Source: Nocardioides marinus | GTDB lineage: Bacteria; Actinomycetota; Actinomycetes; Propionibacteriales; Nocardioidaceae | NCBI RefSeq assembly: GCF_013408145.1 | Contig: NZ_JACBZI010000001.1 | Location: 3,114,001 to 3,178,000 of the forward strand | Length of the DNA: 64,000 nucleotides | Reading direction: 5' to 3' | Translations under genes and position numbers: made by a program | Shown: piece by piece, positions 42,593 through 50,625 of the stretch | Layout: each line of letters starts with the position of its first letter | Numbering within the stretch: the stretch's first letter is position 1 | The notes under the pieces: model-generated | What the model saw: only the letters and a program-made list of their open reading frames with translations | Told to the model about the DNA's origin: nothing | Database searches by the model: none

Positions 42593-42877
42593 GGAGGGAG
42601 CACACGGCCGAGCGAGGTGGGTTCCCTCCCCAGCCGACGGGTGGAGGACGGGTCTCCCACCCGGGCCGGAACGTACTCATGGGGGTATCGGGCCGTAAAG
42701 AGCCCGTATCAATCCGACCGCTCCCCGGGCCGCCACCGGGGTCGGCCACCCGGTCGCGGAGGTGTCAGTCGACTGTCAGGTCACGCGTGGCACGAGGGTG
42801 TCGCGGGTCACTCCCCTGCTCGGTCGGCCAGCGGCGTACCGGACTAGACAGGCGGGCCTGTCAGATGGGGTGCGGCC
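42593..42877. other. Intergenic region upstream of the secreted giant protein gene
   Basis: Together with the following repeat this makes a 390-base stretch without a gene. It should contain the promoter of the 1219-residue gene on the minus strand. A short hairpin (GACAGG, CGGG, CCTGTC near 42846-42861) and GGGC...GCCC around GGGCCGTAAAGAGCCC (42700-42715) are the only structures seen. No convincing promoter or coding sequence. Confidence 0.4.
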
Positions 42878-42945
42878 GGGATACGACGAATTCGATCTCA
42901 CCCTTACTGCGCAGTAAGGGTGAAAAAGAATGCGGAGTATCCCCG
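42878..42945 (+). repeat. Palindromic element family A, copy 5
   Basis: GGGATACGACGAATTCGATC, the perfect 26-bp core (42898-42923), then AAAGAATGCGGAGTATCCCC. Unlike the other copies it is not between convergent genes: it lies 37 bases beyond the acetoacetyl-CoA synthetase stop and upstream of the next minus-strand gene. It is still at a gene 3' end. Confidence 0.87.
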
Positions 42946-42982
42946 CAGTGCGACTCCTGGGACGCCAGGGACAGAAGAGGCA

Positions 42983-45001
42983 TCAGCCCCGCGAGGCGGC
43001 GTAGGCGGCGATGTCGGCCAGCGCGGAGGGGTCGTCGAGGGCTCCGGCAGCCACGACGTCCTCCGGCGAGGCGCCGCGGAGGATCTTCTTGACCGGGACC
43101 TCGAGCTTCTTGCCCGACAGGGTGCGTGGCAGGGCGCGGACGACCTGCAGCGTGTCGGGGACGTGGCGCGGGGAGAGCCGGCGGCGCAGCACCCCTGCGA
43201 TCGTGCGCGGCAGGTCCTCGGACGCAGACACCCCCGGCGCGAGCGACACGAAGAGCACCAGCTCCCCCGCCCCGCCGGCGGGGTCCTCGAGGTGAACGAC
43301 CAGCGAGTCGCGCACCTCGGGCAGCTCCTCGACGACGCGGTAGAACTCCGAGGTCCCGAGCCGCACGCCACCGCGGTTCAGCGTCGCGTCGGAGCGGCCG
43401 GTGATCACCAGGGAGCCCCGCGAGGTCACGGTCACCCAGTCGCCGTGCCGCCACACGTCGGGGATCTCCTCGAAGTACGCCGCGTGGTAGCGCGAGCCGT
43501 CCTCGTCGCCCCAGAAGCCGACCGGCATCGAGGGCATCGGACGGGTGACGACGAGCTCGCCGACCTCACCCACCACCGGTGCCCAGTCACCGGCACCGAG
43601 CGCGGACTCGGCGTACGCCTCGACCCCGATGCCGGGCAGCCGCGCGGAGATCTCGCCCTCCCAGACCGGCGTGAGCGGGGTGGCGCCGACGAAGGCGTTG
43701 CACACGTCGGTGCCGCCGGACATCGAGCCGAGCTGGGCGGTCGACGACACCGCCTCGTGCACCCACCGGAACCCCTCGGCAGGCAGCGGGGCGCCGGTCG
43801 AGCCGATGCCGCGCAGCCGCGAGAGGTCGAGCGACGCCCCGGGCGTCAGCCCCTCCTTGCGGCAGGCCATGAGGAAGGGCGCGGACGTGCCGTAGTAGGT
43901 CAGCTCGGTCTCGGCGGCCAGCTCCCACTGCGCCATCAGCGAGGGGTGCGCGGGGTTGCCGTCGAAGAGCACGATCGTGGAGCCGACCATCAGCCCGGAG
44001 ACCAGGTAGTTCCACATCATCCAGCCGGTGGTGGAGAACCACGAGAAGCGGTCCTGCGGCCCCAGGTCGGTGAACAGCGCCAGCGCCGCCGCGTGGCCGA
44101 GCGTGATGCCGCCGTGGCCGTGCACGATCGGCTTGGGCAGCCCGGTGGTGCCGCTGGAGAACAGCACGTAGAGCGGGTGGTCGAAGGGCACCGACTCGAA
44201 CGCCACGACCTCGCGCAGGTCGGGGTGCAGGTCGGCCCACAGCACGGTGTGGCGGGAGGCGGTGCCGGCCGGGCCGGTCGAGGCGGCGTCGAGGTAGGGC
44301 AGGTGGATCACCCCGGTCACGGTCGGCAGCGCGGCCAGCACCTCGGCGACCTCAGCCTCGCGGGAGACCGGCTTGTCGCCGTACCGGTAGCCGTCGACGA
44401 CCAGCAGGACCCTCGGCTCGATCTGCCCGAGCCGGTCGACGACCGACTGGGTGCCGAACTCCGGCGCCACCGAGCAGAAGATCGCCCCCAGCGAGGCGGT
44501 CGCCAGCAGCAGGACGAGGGTCTCCCCCACGTTGGGGGCGTACGCCGCCACGCGGTCGCCCCGCTCGACACCGAGCGAGACCAGGCCGGCCCGGACGCGT
44601 GCGACGTCGAGACGCAGCTCGGCGGCGGTCCAGGTCCGCTCCTCGCGCGACTGGGACCGCGAGACCACGACGACGTCGTCGTCGGCGCGACCGGGCAGCG
44701 CGAGCATCGCCTCGGCGTAGTTGGTGGTGACCTCGGGGAACCACACGGCTCCCGGCAGCCGCTCGTCGGCCAGCGCCACCGTCGGCTCGGGCGCCGCGGG
44801 GAGCCGCAGCTCGCGCCAGACCTCGAGCCAGAAGGTGTCGAGGTGCTCCAGGCTCCACGTGCGCAGCGCCTCGTAGTCACGGCCGAGGTCGACGCCGTAG
44901 TCGGCCTCCAGCCGCAGGGCGAAGCGGCCCAACCGGGATGCCTCCCACGGCTCGGGCTGCCAGAGCATCGGAGGGACCGTCCGAGATGTGTCCTCGCTCA
45001 C
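42983..45001 (-). CDS. Acetoacetyl-CoA synthetase
   Basis: 672 residues, typical for acetoacetate-CoA ligase of the ANL superfamily. The N-terminus has MLWQPEPWEASRLGRFA, the linker-type feature before the core. The AMP-binding P-loop is YVLFSSGTTGLPKPIVHGHGG. Further motifs are WFSTTGWMMWNYLVSGLMVGS, GGTDVCNAFVG and the adenylate-binding GDWVTVTSRGSLVITGRSDATLNRGGVRLGTSEFYRVVEELPEV, and the C-terminal catalytic Lys region is LPRTLSGKKLEVPVKKIL. It activates acetoacetate for ketone-body, leucine or PHB-type metabolism. The start is GTG, divergent from the MFS gene 55 bases away. Confidence 0.93.
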   Translation of the reverse strand: MSEDTSRTVPPMLWQPEPWEASRLGRFALRLEADYGVDLGRDYEALRTWSLEHLDTFWLEVWRELRLPAAPEPTVALADERLPGAVWFPEVTTNYAEAMLALPGRADDDVVVVSRSQSREERTWTAAELRLDVARVRAGLVSLGVERGDRVAAYAPNVGETLVLLLATASLGAIFCSVAPEFGTQSVVDRLGQIEPRVLLVVDGYRYGDKPVSREAEVAEVLAALPTVTGVIHLPYLDAASTGPAGTASRHTVLWADLHPDLREVVAFESVPFDHPLYVLFSSGTTGLPKPIVHGHGGITLGHAAALALFTDLGPQDRFSWFSTTGWMMWNYLVSGLMVGSTIVLFDGNPAHPSLMAQWELAAETELTYYGTSAPFLMACRKEGLTPGASLDLSRLRGIGSTGAPLPAEGFRWVHEAVSSTAQLGSMSGGTDVCNAFVGATPLTPVWEGEISARLPGIGVEAYAESALGAGDWAPVVGEVGELVVTRPMPSMPVGFWGDEDGSRYHAAYFEEIPDVWRHGDWVTVTSRGSLVITGRSDATLNRGGVRLGTSEFYRVVEELPEVRDSLVVHLEDPAGGAGELVLFVSLAPGVSASEDLPRTIAGVLRRRLSPRHVPDTLQVVRALPRTLSGKKLEVPVKKILRGASPEDVVAAGALDDPSALADIAAYAASRG

Positions 45002-45056
45002 CCCATCACCCTAGAGCGGTCCGCGGACACTGCCCCCACCGGCCTGAGCACCTACC

Positions 45057-46520
45057 GTGCTTGACGTGGACAACCAGACGTCGGCCGCACTCGGTGGTCG
45101 AGCAGCGAGGAGCGCCAGCGACGAGCGGGCGTCGAGACCACACCTCCCGCCGGCGCCCCGCCCCCTCCTCCTCACCACCCTCGCCCTGCTGACCACGATC
45201 ACCGCGATCACCAGCAGCCTCGGGGCGCCGCTGGTGCCGAGCGTGGTCGAGCACTTCGACGTCCGCCTCACGACCGCGCAGTGGAGCCTGACGGCCGCGC
45301 TGCTCGCGGGGGCGGTGAGCACCCCGGTGGTGGGCCGCTTCGCGGCGGGGAGGGTACGCCGCCCGACCATCCTCGCGGGCCTGGCAACGGTCCTGGCTGG
45401 CACGATCCTGGCCGCGGCGTCGGTGCCACTGGGCAGCTTCGGCGTGCTCGTGGCGGCCCGGGCGCTGCAGGGCATCGGGATGTCGCTCCTGCCGCTGGCG
45501 ATGGCGGTGGCCAGGGACGAGACGACCGGGGAGCAGACCTCCCGCGCGATCGCGCTGCTGAGCGTGACGATGGTGGCGGGCGCGGGGCTGGGGTACCCCC
45601 TCACCGCGCTGATGGCCGAGCTCGGCGGGCTGGTCGCGGCCTACCTGCTCGGCGCGGTGCTGACGACCTTCAGCCTGGTGCTGGCGTGGCGCTTCGTGCC
45701 ACCGGCCCCGGGCGACGAGCGCGGCCGCGTCGACTGGGTCGGGGCCGCGGGGCTGACGGTCGCGATGCTGGCGACGCTGCTGGCGGTCTCCGAGGGCGAG
45801 GTGTGGGGCTGGACCAGCGGCCGGACGATCGGCCTGGGGACCCTCGGGGTGCTCGGTCTCGCCGGCTGGACGGCGTACACGCTGCGCAGCAGGTTCCCCC
45901 TCGTCGACCTCCGCCTGGCCGTGCGCCCCGGCATCGCCGCGCCCAACCTGGTGGCGGTCGTCGCCGGCCTCGGGATGTACTCCCTGCTCACCCTCGTCGT
46001 CGTCCTGGTCCGCGCCGACTCCCCCGGCTTCGGCCTCGGGGAGAGCGTGCTCGCGGCCGGCATGGTGCTCGTGCCGTACTCCCTGATGTCGGTGATCGGC
46101 AACCAGCTCGCCCGCCTCGTGCTCGCGCGCGTGGGCCACCGCGTCCTGCTGCCGGCGGGGAGCCTGATGTTCATGAGCGCGACGCTGGCGCTGGCGGTGT
46201 GGCACGACCACCTGTGGCAGGCGCTGGCGGTGATGGCGCTCGGCGGCCTCGGCTCCGGGTTCACCTTCTCCAGCCTCGCGGTGCTGATGGTCCCCCACGT
46301 CCCCGCCGCGGAGACCGGCTCGGCGATGGCGTTCAACCAGGTGCTGCGCTACCTCGGCTTCACCGCCGGCTCGGCGGTCTCCGTCGCGCTGATGGCGGCG
46401 TACGGCGGCGGCGAGACCGGCTTCGAGCGGGCCCTGCTCACCATCGCCGGGATCTGGGTCGTCGCCATCGTCGGCGCCATCGCCCTCGACCGCCGCCCGA
46501 CCCTCCCCCCCCCCCGCTGA
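45057..46520 (+). CDS. MFS transporter, DHA2-like (14 helices)
   Basis: 487 residues. Fourteen predicted membrane helices with the MFS motif A-like loop (VVGRFAAGRVRRPTILAGL) and the DHA2-type AARALQGIGMSLLPLAMAVARDE. Probably a proton-driven multidrug or metabolite exporter. The N-terminal residues GGRAARSASDERASRPH are encoded by a dispersed genome repeat (45093-45141). The real start may be the GTG at 45057, with the repeat inside the gene, or a later unannotated codon. The C-terminus ends PTLPPPR over an 11-base C run (46505-46515), a slippage-prone tract just before the stop. Confidence 0.85.
   Translation: MLDVDNQTSAALGGRAARSASDERASRPHLPPAPRPLLLTTLALLTTITAITSSLGAPLVPSVVEHFDVRLTTAQWSLTAALLAGAVSTPVVGRFAAGRVRRPTILAGLATVLAGTILAAASVPLGSFGVLVAARALQGIGMSLLPLAMAVARDETTGEQTSRAIALLSVTMVAGAGLGYPLTALMAELGGLVAAYLLGAVLTTFSLVLAWRFVPPAPGDERGRVDWVGAAGLTVAMLATLLAVSEGEVWGWTSGRTIGLGTLGVLGLAGWTAYTLRSRFPLVDLRLAVRPGIAAPNLVAVVAGLGMYSLLTLVVVLVRADSPGFGLGESVLAAGMVLVPYSLMSVIGNQLARLVLARVGHRVLLPAGSLMFMSATLALAVWHDHLWQALAVMALGGLGSGFTFSSLAVLMVPHVPAAETGSAMAFNQVLRYLGFTAGSAVSVALMAAYGGGETGFERALLTIAGIWVVAIVGAIALDRRPTLPPPR
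45093..45141 (+). repeat. Dispersed GGTGGTCGAGCAGC repeat within the MFS gene 5' end
   Basis: It begins GGTGGTCGAGCAGCGAGGAG, continues CGCCAGCGACGAGC and ends GGGCGTCGAGACC. It is the same element as each arm of the inverted pair at 16367-16476. Here it is read in frame as GGRAARSASDERASR. Most likely the element inserted at the 5' end of the gene and was absorbed into the coding sequence. Confidence 0.75.
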
Positions 46521-46599
46521 CCCGGCGCAACCTCGACGCTGACCCGCCGCCGCTTCGAGCGTGACTCGGCGCTACTTCGAGCACGATTCGGCGCCAGCC
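46518..46599 (+). repeat. Degenerate 22-bp tandem repeat after the MFS stop
   Basis: Units start at 46518, 46540, 46562 and 46584, each close to TGACYCGGCGCNNCTTCGAGC. The first unit begins at the TGA stop codon itself. It lies between the convergent MFS gene and a small minus-strand gene. Function unknown. Confidence 0.65.
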
Positions 46600-46711
46600 G
46601 CATCCGATGCCGAGAGGACGGGTCCCAGCGAGCCGTCGCCGAGACCCGGTGGGGCGACAACCGCCGGGCACCCACCCAGGCCCGCGAGTCGTCCACCGGT
46701 ACGCCGCCGGC

Positions 46712-46861
46712 TCACCGGGCCAGGCGCTCGAGGAGCTCGGCGTCCCGCTTCCGGATCTTGTCCAGAGCCGCCATCGCCGTGGCGTGATCGACATCCACGA
46801 CCTCGTCGCGCTCCTGGCGCGCCTGGTCGCGGACCTCGTCGTCGCTCGCCCGGTGGCTCAT
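46712..46861 (-). CDS. Small charged hypothetical protein
   Basis: 49 residues from the ATG at 46861 (MSHRASDDEVRDQARQERDE). It is a single very charged helix ending KIRKRDAELLERLAR, probably soluble and coiled-coil forming. No family recognised. Charged-residue use and the tidy spacing to the divergent oxidoreductase gene (113 bases) support it being real, but the shortness leaves doubt. Confidence 0.4.
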   Translation of the reverse strand: MSHRASDDEVRDQARQERDEVVDVDHATAMAALDKIRKRDAELLERLAR

Positions 46862-46974
46862 GCCCTCCACGGTACGCCGCAGCCAGACGTGCGGCACCCG
46901 GCTCTCCACAGCGCCCCCGCGACCGCACCGCGAACCCCGCTACACCCGACCCGCGCCTCTGCCACGATCACCCC

Positions 46975-48009
46975 GTGCTCCTCGACATCCAGCTCGACGC
47001 CCGCCCCGACACCGCCGCCGCCCGCGCGGCCGAGCTCGCCACGACCGGCGTGGAGGGGCTGTTCACCTTCGAGGGCCCCCACGACGTCTTCTTCCCGCTG
47101 GTCGCGGCCGCGACGGCCGGGGTCGACGTCGACCTCATGACCAACGTCGCGATCGCGACGCCGCGCAGCCCGATGCACCTGGCCCACGCGGCGTACGACC
47201 TGCAGCTGCTCAGCAAGGGCCGCTTCCGCCTGGGCCTGGGCAGCCAGATCAAGCCCCACGTCGAGAACCGGTACGGCGCCACCTGGTCGCGCCCGGCCGC
47301 CCGCATGCGCGAGGCCGTGCTCGCCACGAAGGCGATCCTCACCGCGTGGCAGGACGGCACCCGGCTGCGGTTCGAGGGCGAGTTCACCCGGCACACGCTC
47401 ATGCCGCCCACGTTCAACCCCGGCCCCAACCCGTACGGCGTCCCGCCGGTGCTCCTCGGCGCGCTCGGCCCGCTGATGACCCGCACCGCCGCCCAGGTCG
47501 CCGACGGCCTGCTGGTCATGCCGTTCCACTCCCACACCCACGTCCGGCGCAACACGCTGCCCGCGATCGAGGAGGGCCTGCGCGACCGCGAGAATCCCAC
47601 CGACCTGAAGGTCTACCCCCAGGCGATCCTCGCCATGGGCCGCACGCCCGAGGAGCAGGAGCGCGCCGACCTCGGCGTGCGCGGACTGCTCGCCTTCTAC
47701 GGCTCGACCCCGGCGTACCGGCCCGTCCTCGACGCCGAGGGCTGGGGCGACCTGCAGCCCGAGCTCAACGCGCTGTCCAAGACCGGCGCGATCATGGAGA
47801 TGATCGCCAAGGTCGACGAGCGGATGCTCGAGACCCTCGCGGTGCGCGGCACCCCGGAGGAGTGCGCCGCGGAGCTGCACCGCCGCTTCGGCGACCTGAC
47901 CGACCGCGTCTGCGCCTACTTCCCCGGCTACGACCCCGGTGCCCAGCAGGTCCGCGACCTGGTCACCGCCCTGGTCACGGTGACGGTGACGGTGACGGTG
48001 ACGGGGTGA
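46975..48009 (+). CDS. LLM-class F420-dependent oxidoreductase
   Basis: 344 residues from the GTG at 46975 (LLDIQLDARPDTAAARAAE). TIM-barrel luciferase-like family: TTGVEGLFTFEGPHDVFFPLVAAATAGVDVDLMTNVAIATPRSPMHLAHAAYDLQLLSKGRFRLGLGSQIKPHVENRYG is typical of an actinobacterial F420-binding subgroup. It probably uses reduced F420 as hydride donor; the substrate is unknown. The C-terminus is VTVTVTVTG, encoded by a hexamer repeat (GGTGAC, about 47979-48006), which may vary between strains. Confidence 0.87.
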   Translation: MLLDIQLDARPDTAAARAAELATTGVEGLFTFEGPHDVFFPLVAAATAGVDVDLMTNVAIATPRSPMHLAHAAYDLQLLSKGRFRLGLGSQIKPHVENRYGATWSRPAARMREAVLATKAILTAWQDGTRLRFEGEFTRHTLMPPTFNPGPNPYGVPPVLLGALGPLMTRTAAQVADGLLVMPFHSHTHVRRNTLPAIEEGLRDRENPTDLKVYPQAILAMGRTPEEQERADLGVRGLLAFYGSTPAYRPVLDAEGWGDLQPELNALSKTGAIMEMIAKVDERMLETLAVRGTPEECAAELHRRFGDLTDRVCAYFPGYDPGAQQVRDLVTALVTVTVTVTVTG

Positions 48010-48012
48010 GCG

Positions 48013-48076
48013 TGATGTGTCACCTCAGGTGACACATCATCAGAACGTGTTAAGTTCTGGCTCGCTTTCTAACACG
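48013..48076. promoter_or_regulatory. Two palindromes upstream of fic
   Basis: TGATGTGTCACCT (48013-48025), C, AGGTGACACATCA (48027-48039): a perfect 13-bp inverted repeat. Then CGTGTTA (48046-48052), 17 bases, TAACACG (48070-48076). The stretch is AT-rich for this genome and ends 29 bases before the fic ATG, which has GAAGGAGCC upstream. The first could terminate the oxidoreductase transcript. The second looks like an operator, perhaps for Fic autoregulation. Confidence 0.45.
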
Positions 48077-48105
48077 ATTCGGGAAAGCGTCGAAGGAGCC
48101 AACAC

Positions 48106-49188
48106 ATGCCATGGGATGCCGACCGGCCCTATAACGAGCTGCCTGCCGCGCCACCGGCAGGCGTCGACCTGGAGCCCAAGGCCGTCCTCAAGGCCACGAT
48201 CGAGGCGCGGGCCGCATTGGCCACCCTGGCGCAGGCCGGGCAGCTGCTCCCGAACCCGCGCATCCTCATCCACGCCCTGCCACTGCTGGAAGCACAGGCG
48301 AGCTCGGAGATCGAGAACATCGTCACCACGGCCGACGAGCTCTTCAAGCACGTCGACTCGGGCGGAGGAGACCCCGCGACCAAGGAGGCGTTGCGCTATC
48401 GGAGCGCACTGTTCGCAGGCCTCGCCTCCATCAGACACCGGCCACTGACAGCAGGTACGGCGGCCGCGATCTGCTCCGAGCTCCACGGACGGGACATGGC
48501 GGTGCGTGCCGTCCCGGGAACCCGCATCGCCAACCCCGCCACTCGTGAGGTCGTCTACGCGCCACCCGAGGGCGCCGACCTGATCCGCGAGAAGTTGACG
48601 GAGTGGGAGCGGTTCGTCCACGCCGAGGACGACCTCGACCCGTTGGTGCGGATGGCCGTCGCGCACTACCAGTTCGAAGCCATCCACCCGTTCCACGACG
48701 GCAACGGACGCACAGGCCGTGCCATCAACATCCTCATGCTCATCGAGGCCGGCCTGCTCGAGGACCCCGTCCTCTACCTCTCGCGCGCCATCATCGCGCG
48801 GAAGAACGACTACTACCGGTTGCTCAGGGCGGTCACTGCGGAGGGCGCCTGGACCGACTGGGTCTTGTACATGCTCGACGTGGTGCACGACGCCGCCACG
48901 TCGACCACCCGGAAGATCTCCGCCATCCGCACCTGTCAGGACGACATCGCCGAGCGGGCCAGGACTGCAACACCGGGCGGCCGCGACGCTCGGTTCCTGG
49001 CGGTGCTGTTCGAACAGCCCTACTGCCGCATCAACACCGTCGCCGAGCGCTGCGACGTCTCGCGACAGACGGCCTCGACCTGGCTGCACGCCCTGGTGAC
49101 CGCCGGCCTGCTTCGTGACACCAAGGTCGGCAGGGAGCTCCTGTTCGTCAACCACGAGCTGCTGGACGTCCTCACCAGACCCGACTGA
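48106..49188 (+). CDS. Fic-domain AMP-transferase with N-terminal inhibitory helix
   Basis: 360 residues. The Fic/DOC N domain (about residues 1-95) carries the inhibitory motif [S/T]xxxE[G/N] as S66-S-E-I-E70-N71. In class II Fic proteins this glutamate blocks ATP binding until released. The Fic core has the complete motif HPFHDGNGRTGR at 194-205, with catalytic His194. A winged-helix domain closes the protein (YCRINTVAERCDVSRQTASTWLHALVTAGLL). It should transfer AMP from ATP to a target protein hydroxyl; the target is unknown. The C-terminal DNA-binding domain suggests self-regulation through the palindromes upstream. Base composition is lower in GC than the genes before it. Confidence 0.93.
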   Translation: MPWDADRPYNELPAAPPAGVDLEPKAVLKATIEARAALATLAQAGQLLPNPRILIHALPLLEAQASSEIENIVTTADELFKHVDSGGGDPATKEALRYRSALFAGLASIRHRPLTAGTAAAICSELHGRDMAVRAVPGTRIANPATREVVYAPPEGADLIREKLTEWERFVHAEDDLDPLVRMAVAHYQFEAIHPFHDGNGRTGRAINILMLIEAGLLEDPVLYLSRAIIARKNDYYRLLRAVTAEGAWTDWVLYMLDVVHDAATSTTRKISAIRTCQDDIAERARTATPGGRDARFLAVLFEQPYCRINTVAERCDVSRQTASTWLHALVTAGLLRDTKVGRELLFVNHELLDVLTRPD

Positions 49189-49442
49189 GTTCGCCTGAGC
49201 ACAGGACGCGGGGTGACGCGCACCACCTCTGCGACAAACTGCTAGGGATTGTCGTCAGCGACGACGTCTGTTCTCCTTCCGTCGTACCCGCTCCCTCTCT
49301 CTCGGCGTAGGTGGTCGTCGTGCGCATCCTCGACACGGTCGTCGACTCCGTCGTCAGGCCCGCCGTCCAGCCCGCCGTCCAGCAGGCGCAGGTCTCGGTC
49401 CCCATGCAGCGCCAGGTCCAGGCGCTGCACCTCTACCAGCGC
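49189..49442. other. Gap between fic and the MFS remnant
   Basis: The region 49189-49579 holds no intact gene. In 49311-49440 the plus strand can be read as VVVVRILDTVVDSVVRPAVQPAVQQAQVSV..., which looks protein-like but has no recognised relative and is cut off by a frame change before the MFS remnant. No promoter or terminator is convincing. Confidence 0.3.
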
Positions 49443-49512
49443 GGTCACCATCGCGAGCATCTGGGTCGTCGCCATCGTCGGCGCCATCGCCCTCGACCTC
49501 CGCCCACCCGAC
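49443..49512 (+). pseudogene. Duplicated 3' fragment of the MFS transporter gene
   Basis: Bases 49459-49498 are identical to 46452-46491, the 3' end of the MFS gene, and the similarity extends some 15 bases on both sides. Read in frame it gives VTIASIWVVAIVGAIALDLRPP, compared with LTIAGIWVVAIVGAIALDRRP in the intact protein. Only about 23 codons survive and no stop follows at the same place, so it is a remnant. The two copies are direct repeats bounding the oxidoreductase and fic genes. Confidence 0.75.
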
Positions 49513-49579
49513 GCTCGAGCAGGCGAGCGCACCCGTGACACCACCCGCGAGTCGTCCCGGCCGAGTCTGTCGCCGTGGC

Positions 49580-50086
49580 TCAGATCGGTTCCACACCTGC
49601 CACGAGCCACTGTCCGTCGGTCCAGACGAGTCTGATCTCGACCGTGCTGACGTCCAGCCTGGGCGCCACCAGCTGCGAGCTGCGAGTCGTCTGGTTGAGA
49701 TAGAGAAGGACCGTGGCCTCCTCGCCCTCGATCGTCTCCAGCCCGGAGGCCAGTACCTCGGTCGTGAGCACGGCGCGGTACCTCCTGGCCCTCGGTTCGA
49801 CTGTCGACCCGGTGTACTCGGCGTACTCCCGAGCGAAGCTCGGCGTGAGAAAGGCCCGGGCTGCTTCGACGTCCTCGTCCAGCCGGGCGTGGTCATAGCT
49901 CAAGATCGCCGCGGCAGCCTGCTCCGCGACCTCCAGAGCGTCCTGGCGTCGGTCCTCGCGCGTGGACGCCTCGACGGCAGTCCGCGCCAGGAGACCGGTG
50001 CCGACGCACGCCAGAGCCAGCAGGAGTGTCACCACCACTCGCCACGTGGACAGGACCTGAGCCTGTCTGGGCCCCGGGCCGGGCAT
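49580..50086 (-). CDS. Mce-associated membrane protein
   Basis: 168 residues from the ATG at 50086, with GGAGGTCC as ribosome site. One N-terminal membrane helix (VVVTLLLALACVGTGLLA), then a cystatin-like domain with ARAFLTPSFAREYAEYT and the end VRLVWTDGQWLVAGVEPI-like strand pattern typical of proteins encoded after mce genes (Mam). These stabilise Mce complexes at the cell envelope. It is the last gene of the mce operon. Confidence 0.8.
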   Translation of the reverse strand: MPGPGPRQAQVLSTWRVVVTLLLALACVGTGLLARTAVEASTREDRRQDALEVAEQAAAAILSYDHARLDEDVEAARAFLTPSFAREYAEYTGSTVEPRARRYRAVLTTEVLASGLETIEGEEATVLLYLNQTTRSSQLVAPRLDVSTVEIRLVWTDGQWLVAGVEPI

Positions 50087-50127
50087 GTCGCGGACCTCCT
50101 TCTCGGAGTCGTGCTGAGCCACTCGCT

Positions 50128-50625
50128 TCACGTGACCGTCGCAATCTCGTCCAGGAGCCACTCGCCCTCGATGCGCTGCAAGGCGAGCCGCAGCCTGAAC
50201 CGGCGTTCCTCACCCTGCTGTGCCGAACGGTTGTCCACCCTCACGTCCATCGCCACCAGCACCATCACGGAGTCGTCACCAGTGGAGTCGCCGAGCGCTG
50301 TCGCCACGACCTCGCCGGACGACCGCGCCTTCTCACGCCTGATGATGGGTCGCAGCTGCTTCACCGCTTCGCCGAAGCTCGAACGGAAGTTCTCGGTTCC
50401 CAGGGCCAGCAGAGCGTCGAAGCTGCCGTCGAGCTCTCGGTAGTCGTACGTGGTGAAGGTCTGGGCAGCCCTGCGGGCAGCCTCGAGCGCGGCGTCACGG
50501 TCGTCGGCGTCGTGGGTGGAGGAACGCAGGCTCAGGCCACTCCACGCTGCGACGACCATGCAGGACCCCACCACCAGCACCACCAGGACCACCAGCGGTC
50601 GAGCACGCAGCCTGGGCGACCTCAC
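50128..50625 (-). CDS. Mce-associated membrane protein
   Basis: 165 residues from the GTG at 50625, which overlaps the mceF stop as GTGA; reading further upstream in this frame runs into mceF. One membrane helix (PLVVLVVLVVGSCMVVAAWSGLSL) and the Mam-type domain TFTTYDYRELDGSFDALLALGTENFRSSFGEAVKQLRP, ending VDNRSAQQGEERRFRLRLALQRIEGEWLLDEIATV. It is related to the protein at 49580, forming a tandem Mam pair behind mceF. Confidence 0.82.
   Translation of the reverse strand: MRSPRLRARPLVVLVVLVVGSCMVVAAWSGLSLRSSTHDADDRDAALEAARRAAQTFTTYDYRELDGSFDALLALGTENFRSSFGEAVKQLRPIIRREKARSSGEVVATALGDSTGDDSVMVLVAMDVRVDNRSAQQGEERRFRLRLALQRIEGEWLLDEIATVT

Noticed and set aside
49311-49440. Possible small gene reading VVVVRILDTVVDSVVRPAV
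   Set aside because: No clear ribosome site, no recognised relative and it runs out of frame into the MFS remnant.
46437-49512. The 40-base direct repeat as attachment sites of an integrated element
   Set aside because: No integrase or tRNA is present, and the repeat is the coding 3' end of a transporter, so a duplication remnant explains it better.
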